In this document: positions 59,990 to 64,000 of the stretch, in pieces
Numbering within the stretch: the first letter of the stretch is position 1
Layout: each line of letters starts with the position of its first letter
DNA from: Usitatibacter rugosus
GTDB lineage: Bacteria > Pseudomonadota > Gammaproteobacteria > Burkholderiales > Usitatibacteraceae
NCBI RefSeq assembly: GCF_013003965.1
Contig: NZ_CP053069.1
Span: 713,419 to 777,418, forward strand
Direction of reading: 5' to 3'
Length of the DNA stretch: 64,000 nt
Made by a program: the position numbers and the translations under genes
The notes under the pieces: model-generated
What the model was told of the DNA's origin: nothing
Seen by the model: the letters and a program-made list of their open reading frames with translations, nothing else
Databases searched by the model: none

Positions 59990-60789
59990 TGGCCGTCACG
60001 CCGTATTCGAAGCTGCTCGCCGGAATTGCCTTGGGCGAGGGGGCAGCGAGCGTCGACGTGCCGGAGGACTGGCTACAGGGGAGGACGCTCTTCGGTGGCC
60101 TGCAAGCCGCGATCGCGCTGGCGGCCATGCGCACGCTGGCGCCCGCGTGGGCGCTCCGAAGCCTGCAGGTCACGTTCCTCGCGCCGGTGCCGGGCGGCCG
60201 CGTGCAGGCCAGGGCTCGGGTGCTTCGCAGCAGCAAGAACACGATGCATGTCGAAGGCCGGCTGGTGGACGGCGACACCACGCTCGCGCTCCTGATCGGT
60301 GTCTTTGGCGTCGGGCGAGATTCGGCGGTGACGCTTCATCCCACACAACCTGCGGCACCCGCCCCGCCCACGGGGCCCGCGATCGAGCTGCTGCGCCTGC
60401 CGGGCATCGTGCCCAACTTCACGCAGCACTTCGACGCGCGCTGGCTCGCGGGCAACCTTCCGTTCACGGGGGCCGCGAATCCGGTCAACGTGATCGAGCT
60501 CGGCATGCGCGACAGCGGTCCCGCCACCGAGGCGCACGTGGTGGCGATGGCCGACTTCATTCCACCGATTGCGCTGTCGTTCCTGAAGGAACGCGTCGCG
60601 GCGGCATCGCTCACGTGGATGCTGGAGCTGCTGGCCGACGACGTGAGCGCGCTGCCGCTCACCGGCTGGCGCATCGATGCGCAGATGACCTCGGCCGGTG
60701 GGGGCTACACGAGCCAGTCGCTCGTGCTGTGGGGTCCAGGCGGCCTGCCGGTGGCCCTCGGCCGGCAGACCATGGTTGTCTTCGCCTAG
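59989..60789 (+). CDS. TesB-like double-hotdog acyl-CoA thioesterase
   Basis: 266 residues with two hotdog folds: DWLQGRTLFGGLQAAIALAA is the first tunnel helix, SLQVTFLAPVPGGRV the strand, and the second half has TWMLELL and GWRIDAQMTSAGGGYTSQS ending in LGRQTMVVFA. It fits the TesB/ACOT8 superfamily (thioesterase-like group). It probably hydrolyses acyl-CoA; the chain length is unknown. Its ATG overlaps the previous TGA by one base, and its stop overlaps the convergent peroxiredoxin stop by 4 nt. Confidence 0.85.
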   Translation: MAVTPYSKLLAGIALGEGAASVDVPEDWLQGRTLFGGLQAAIALAAMRTLAPAWALRSLQVTFLAPVPGGRVQARARVLRSSKNTMHVEGRLVDGDTTLALLIGVFGVGRDSAVTLHPTQPAAPAPPTGPAIELLRLPGIVPNFTQHFDARWLAGNLPFTGAANPVNVIELGMRDSGPATEAHVVAMADFIPPIALSFLKERVAAASLTWMLELLADDVSALPLTGWRIDAQMTSAGGGYTSQSLVLWGPGGLPVALGRQTMVVFA

Positions 60790-61289
60790 GCCTGCTTCAG
60801 CATCGTGGCGCCGTCGGACACTTCGAACTTGCCCGGACCTTCGACGTTGAGCGTCTTCACGACGCCGTCTTCCACGAGCATCGAGTAGCGGTTGCTGCGC
60901 ACACCCAGGCCGCGCGCCGTGAGGTCGAGCGTGAGGCCGAGCTTCTTCGTGTAGTCGGCGCTGCCGTCGGCCATGAAGCGGATCTTGCCGCCGGCCTTCT
61001 GGTCCTTCGACCACGCGCCCATCACGAAGGCGTCGTTCACCGAGATGCACCACACCTCGTCCACGCCCTTGCCCTTCAGCGCGTCCAGGTTCGTGAGGTA
61101 GCTCGGCACGTGCTTCGCCGAGCAGGTGGGCGTGAAGGCGCCGGGCAGCGCGAACACCGCGATCTTCTTGCCCTTCACCATGTCCTCGACCTTGAAGGTG
61201 TTGGGGCCGATGGTGCAGCCGTTGCCTTCGACCTCGATGAATTCCTGCAGCGTGCCCTCGGGCAGGCGGTCGCCGACCTTGATCGTCAT
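60786..61289 (-). CDS. peroxiredoxin (Prx5 type)
   Basis: 167 residues of the Prx5/AhpE-like group: the peroxidatic Cys56 is in PGAFTPTCSAKHVP, and the Arg is in GVRSNRYSMLVEDG. A further Cys near 81 (EVWCISV) could resolve the disulfide. It reduces hydrogen and alkyl hydroperoxides with glutathione/glutaredoxin. A strong GAGGAGAAG precedes the ATG. It stands alone or behind lysE on the minus strand with a 43-nt gap. Confidence 0.93.
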   Translation of the reverse strand: MTIKVGDRLPEGTLQEFIEVEGNGCTIGPNTFKVEDMVKGKKIAVFALPGAFTPTCSAKHVPSYLTNLDALKGKGVDEVWCISVNDAFVMGAWSKDQKAGGKIRFMADGSADYTKKLGLTLDLTARGLGVRSNRYSMLVEDGVVKTLNVEGPGKFEVSDGATMLKQA

Positions 61290-61332
61290 GTGTGCTTCTC
61301 CTCGTTGTGGATGGGAATGGACCTTCGGGAAT

Positions 61333-61968
61333 TCAGGGCGCGGCGTGCGCCGCGCGGCGGAAGCTGGCGAGCGCGAGGCCGGTGGCCACGAAGAGGCCGC
61401 CCAGCCCGCGGTTCACCCAGCGGAGCTTCGATTGGTCCTTCATCACGCGCAGCACGCGAGCGGCGAGCGCGGTGTAGCCGATCATGATCACGAGGTCCAC
61501 GAGGAACGTCGTGATCGCGAGCACCGTGTACTGCAGCGCGACCGGGCGCGTGACGTCGATGAACTGCGGCAGGATCGCCACGAAGAAGATGATGCCCTTC
61601 GGGTTGGTGAGGTTCACGAGGAAGCCGTGCAGGAAGACCGCTCGCACGGTCGTATCCGCATCCGGTTCGTCCTCGAAGCGCTTCGGCTCCGAGCGCCAGG
61701 TGACGATGCCCAGGTAGATCAGGTACGCCACGCCCAGCCACTTGATTACGGTGAAGAGCGTCTCGGAGGCCAGCAGCAGGGCGCCCAGGCCGACGGCCAC
61801 GATGGTGACGTGGATCATGTTCGCCACTTGCATGCCGACCGCGTTCCACGCACCGAGCCGCACGCCATGGTGCAGGCCGCTGCGGATGCTCGAGAAGACG
61901 CCCGGCCCCGGCGTGAGCGAGAGCACGATGGCGGCGAGGAAGTAGGTGAGCCAGACGTGGAGGTCCAT
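61333..61968 (-). CDS. LysE/RhtB family amino-acid exporter
   Basis: 211 residues, about six membrane helices. SLTPGPGVFSSIRSGLHHGV is the family signature with conserved PGP, and NLTNPKGIIFFVAILPQFI the second one. It exports amino acids or derivatives; the substrate is unknown. The start is ATG 61968, sharing one base with the stop of the upstream SDR gene, so they are co-translated. Confidence 0.9.
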   Translation of the reverse strand: MDLHVWLTYFLAAIVLSLTPGPGVFSSIRSGLHHGVRLGAWNAVGMQVANMIHVTIVAVGLGALLLASETLFTVIKWLGVAYLIYLGIVTWRSEPKRFEDEPDADTTVRAVFLHGFLVNLTNPKGIIFFVAILPQFIDVTRPVALQYTVLAITTFLVDLVIMIGYTALAARVLRVMKDQSKLRWVNRGLGGLFVATGLALASFRRAAHAAP

Positions 61969-62762
61969 CAGCGTCCCGTTTCGATGGCGCGCTTGGCGAT
62001 CCGGTCGATCATCCCCGGGGCGACGAGCTTCAGCCAAAGTCCTATTTTACCGCGTGCGGTCATGATCACTTCGCGCTTCCGGGTTTGCATCGCTTCGACG
62101 ATGATGCGCGCGCATTCCTCCACGCCCATGACCTCGCCTTCCTTCACCGGGCTCACGGCGATGGGCTTGCCGTCGGGGCCGCTCGCGTTCTCGCGGATGC
62201 CGGTGGAGACGAAGCCCGGGTAGATCATCGTGACGGTGACGCCGGAGCCGTCCAGTTCGATGCGCAGCGAATCGAAGAAGCCCGTCATCGCGTGCTTGCT
62301 CGCCGCGTACCCGGTGCGCGTCGGGACGCCCGTGCGGCCTGCGAGCGAGGAGACACCCACCAGCCGGCCCTTCGATGCCTTGAGGTGGGGGAGGGCGTAA
62401 TGCGTGCAGTACACCGCACCCATGTAGTTCACCTGCATGATCCGCTGCAGGATCGACATGTCGCCGATGTCCTCGAAGCGCGCCCACATGGTGGCGCCGG
62501 CGTTGTTCACGAGCGTGTCGATGCGGCCGAAGGCGGCGATGGTCGCGTCGACCATCGCCTTGCAGTCGGCCTCGACGCCGACGTCGGCCTTCACGGCAAT
62601 GACCTTCGCGCCCTTGGCGCGGCAGCGAACCGCGATGGCCTCGAGTTCCTCGTTGTTCCTCGCTGCCAGTGACAGCGATGCGCCACGAGCCGCAAGCTGC
62701 TCCGCGAGCTCGGCGCCGATGCCCTTCGAGGCGCCAGTTATCACGACGACGTCATCTTTCAT
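61968..62762 (-). CDS. short-chain dehydrogenase/reductase
   Basis: 264 residues: TGASKGIG, NNAG, Ser in SSLAGRTG and the catalytic YAASKHA, with a C-terminal hydrophobic tail (IGLWLKLVAPGMIDRI) like membrane-associated lipid SDRs. The substrate is unknown. The start is ATG 62762 with GGGGAGG upstream; the frame continues to 62804, but that part is purine-rich leader. It is followed by lysE with a one-base overlap. Confidence 0.9.
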   Translation of the reverse strand: MKDDVVVITGASKGIGAELAEQLAARGASLSLAARNNEELEAIAVRCRAKGAKVIAVKADVGVEADCKAMVDATIAAFGRIDTLVNNAGATMWARFEDIGDMSILQRIMQVNYMGAVYCTHYALPHLKASKGRLVGVSSLAGRTGVPTRTGYAASKHAMTGFFDSLRIELDGSGVTVTMIYPGFVSTGIRENASGPDGKPIAVSPVKEGEVMGVEECARIIVEAMQTRKREVIMTARGKIGLWLKLVAPGMIDRIAKRAIETGR

Positions 62763-62807
62763 CTTTTCCTCCCCTTCCTCGCTCTTCCCTATTCTGCCTG
62801 CCAACCT

Positions 62808-64000
62808 TCACTTATCCGTCTTGGGATCGGGGATGTGGTTGAAGGCGATGTGCATGCCGCCGCGGTCACGAGCCTTGTGTGCGCTCGCGAAGTACACGGC
62901 CTGCTTGCCGAAACGGACGTTGAGCGAATCGAGCGCCTTGTAGAGTGACTTCGATCGGTCCTCGGAGGCGAAGAGCGAGCCGGTGTGATCCTGCTCCGAG
63001 ACGAAATCGGAGAAGGCCATGCCGACCTTGAGGATCGTGCGCTTGCGCTTCGGGCGCTCCGACCAGAGCTTCTCCAGCACGTGGAGGAAGGCGACGGTGT
63101 CCTGTGTGTCCACGAGGCGCATGTCCTTGCCCCAGTGGCCGCCGTCGATGTACTTGAGGTCGAGGGTCATCCGCCCGGCGTAGAAGCCGGCCTTGCGAAG
63201 GCGCATAGCGGCCTTCTGGGTGAGGCGGTTGAGGACCGCGAAGGCGTTCTCGTCGTTGCGCCCCTCGGGCCCCAGCACGCTCGAGTGCGAGATGGAACCC
63301 GTCTCGGTCTCGCGGTTGGCGATGGCCTCGCCGCGGATGCGGTCGTACATGATGTGGCCGCCGATGCCGCCCCAGACGGAGTGCAGCTCGTCCTTCGATC
63401 GCGCGGCGAGATCGCGCACGGTGCGGATGTTGTGCTCGTGGAGCCGCTTCTCCATCTGCTTGCCGACGCCGGAGAGGGCGCGCACGGGAAGGTCGAACAG
63501 GCGTTCGGGCAGCTCCGACTTCTGGATCATCACCAGGCCGTCGGGCTTCACCATGTCCGAGGCCGTCTTGGCGATGAACGTGTTGGGCCCGATGCCGATG
63601 GAGGTGCGAAGGCATTCGCCGATGTCGCGGCGAAGCGCGGCCTTCACCTTCACCGCGATATCCATCGCGAATGCGGGATCGCTCCAGCGGCCGGTGAGCT
63701 CGCAGTCCATCTCGTCGATGGAAAGGACCGCGCGCACCGGGACGATGGAATCGACGGTCGCGACCGCGCGGTGGTGGAAATCGATATAGAGCTCGTGGCG
63801 CGCGACGACGAACTCGATGCCGGGGCACATCTTCTTCGCATCGCCGACCTTGGTGCCGGTTTTCACGCCGAACTGCTTGGCCTCGACGCTCGCCGCGATG
63901 CACACCGTGGTATCGGCCAGCATCGGCACGACACCCAGCGGCTTGCCGCGCAGCCGCGGCTCGACCTGCTGCTCGACGGAAGCGAAGTAGGAGTTGAAAT
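62808..64000 (-). CDS. Y-family DNA polymerase (5' end beyond window)
   Basis: About 397 residues are visible, and the frame is open to the window edge (FNSYFASVEQQVEPRLRGKP at the cut). Palm motifs: FASVEQ, AKQFGVKTGTKV (steric gate region), LSIDEMDCEL (catalytic Asp-Glu), SIGIGPNTFIAKTASDMVKP and the helix-hairpin-helix ALSGVGKQMEKRL; then the little-finger domain. It differs from typical DinB in SIDEMD (usually S-x-DEAxxD) and belongs to a distinct DinB/UmuC-like group. It performs error-prone translesion synthesis. 45 nt upstream of the SDR gene on the same strand. Confidence 0.88.
   Translation of the reverse strand, partial: FNSYFASVEQQVEPRLRGKPLGVVPMLADTTVCIAASVEAKQFGVKTGTKVGDAKKMCPGIEFVVARHELYIDFHHRAVATVDSIVPVRAVLSIDEMDCELTGRWSDPAFAMDIAVKVKAALRRDIGECLRTSIGIGPNTFIAKTASDMVKPDGLVMIQKSELPERLFDLPVRALSGVGKQMEKRLHEHNIRTVRDLAARSKDELHSVWGGIGGHIMYDRIRGEAIANRETETGSISHSSVLGPEGRNDENAFAVLNRLTQKAAMRLRKAGFYAGRMTLDLKYIDGGHWGKDMRLVDTQDTVAFLHVLEKLWSERPKRKRTILKVGMAFSDFVSEQDHTGSLFASEDRSKSLYKALDSLNVRFGKQAVYFASAHKARDRGGMHIAFNHIPDPKTDK

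Overview
The window looks like chromosomal DNA of a high-GC betaproteobacterium. Evidence: a secB-grxC-rhodanese cluster, an rpsU-yqeY-dnaG-rpoD macromolecular-synthesis operon, gpmA-envC-ctpA, two DUF4124 proteins, a DUF1302/DUF1329 pair, and codon-dense genes joined by 1-4 base stop/start overlaps with many GTG starts. I cannot name a genus with confidence. I see no phage, transposase, rRNA or CRISPR. Coding density is very high, and no gene-free stretch exceeds about 210 bases.

Layout. 1-2096 (minus): secB (cut by the left edge), glutaredoxin grxC, membrane rhodanese, and the azlC/azlD amino-acid exporter. 2151-7565 (plus): gpmA, EnvC-like amidase activator, ctpA protease, a MoeB/ThiF-type E1 enzyme and two DUF4124 proteins. 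tsaD (minus) diverges from rpsU-yqeY-dnaG-rpoD (8661-13245), which ends in a clear intrinsic terminator. 13456-17836 holds a small exported protein, DUF2145, a twin cyclic-nucleotide-binding protein, tRNA-Ile(CAU), a small lipoprotein and a secreted alpha/beta hydrolase. 17885-22859: CoA-binding protein, NfeD-QmcA pair, metY, and a GST-MerR operon with its own dyad operator. 22856-25545 (minus): a trypsin-like/NodB deacetylase fusion whose protease half has lost its catalytic residues, and a TPR-like protein.

25596-46666 is a large fatty-acid oxidation island on one strand. A PsrA-type TetR repressor leads fadE, fadI, fadJ, two DUF4442 thioesterases, hydrolases, an M48 peptidase, an acyl-CoA synthetase, an SDR and an MDR reductase. 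A second block carries a hotdog thioesterase, a FadN-like multifunctional enzyme and fadA. The promoters of psrA and of the second block carry the same palindrome (TTCAAACG-NN-CGTTTGAA) followed by an extra half-site, so one regulator probably controls both. Right after fadA come DUF1302, DUF1329, a YCF48-like repeat protein and an RND/MMPL transporter (46800-53482), probably an envelope system for hydrophobic substrates.

53479-64000: DUF423 protein, lipoprotein, subtilase with a tandem C-terminal repeat (minus), MOSC protein (minus), an SPFH/zinc-ribbon membrane pair, a TesB-like thioesterase, then on the minus strand a peroxiredoxin, LysE exporter, SDR and a Y-family DNA polymerase cut by the right edge.

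Three very long intergenic inverted repeats stand out (19845-19956, 30141-30284, 32811-32935). Two belong to one family with perfect or near-perfect 38-42 nt arms.
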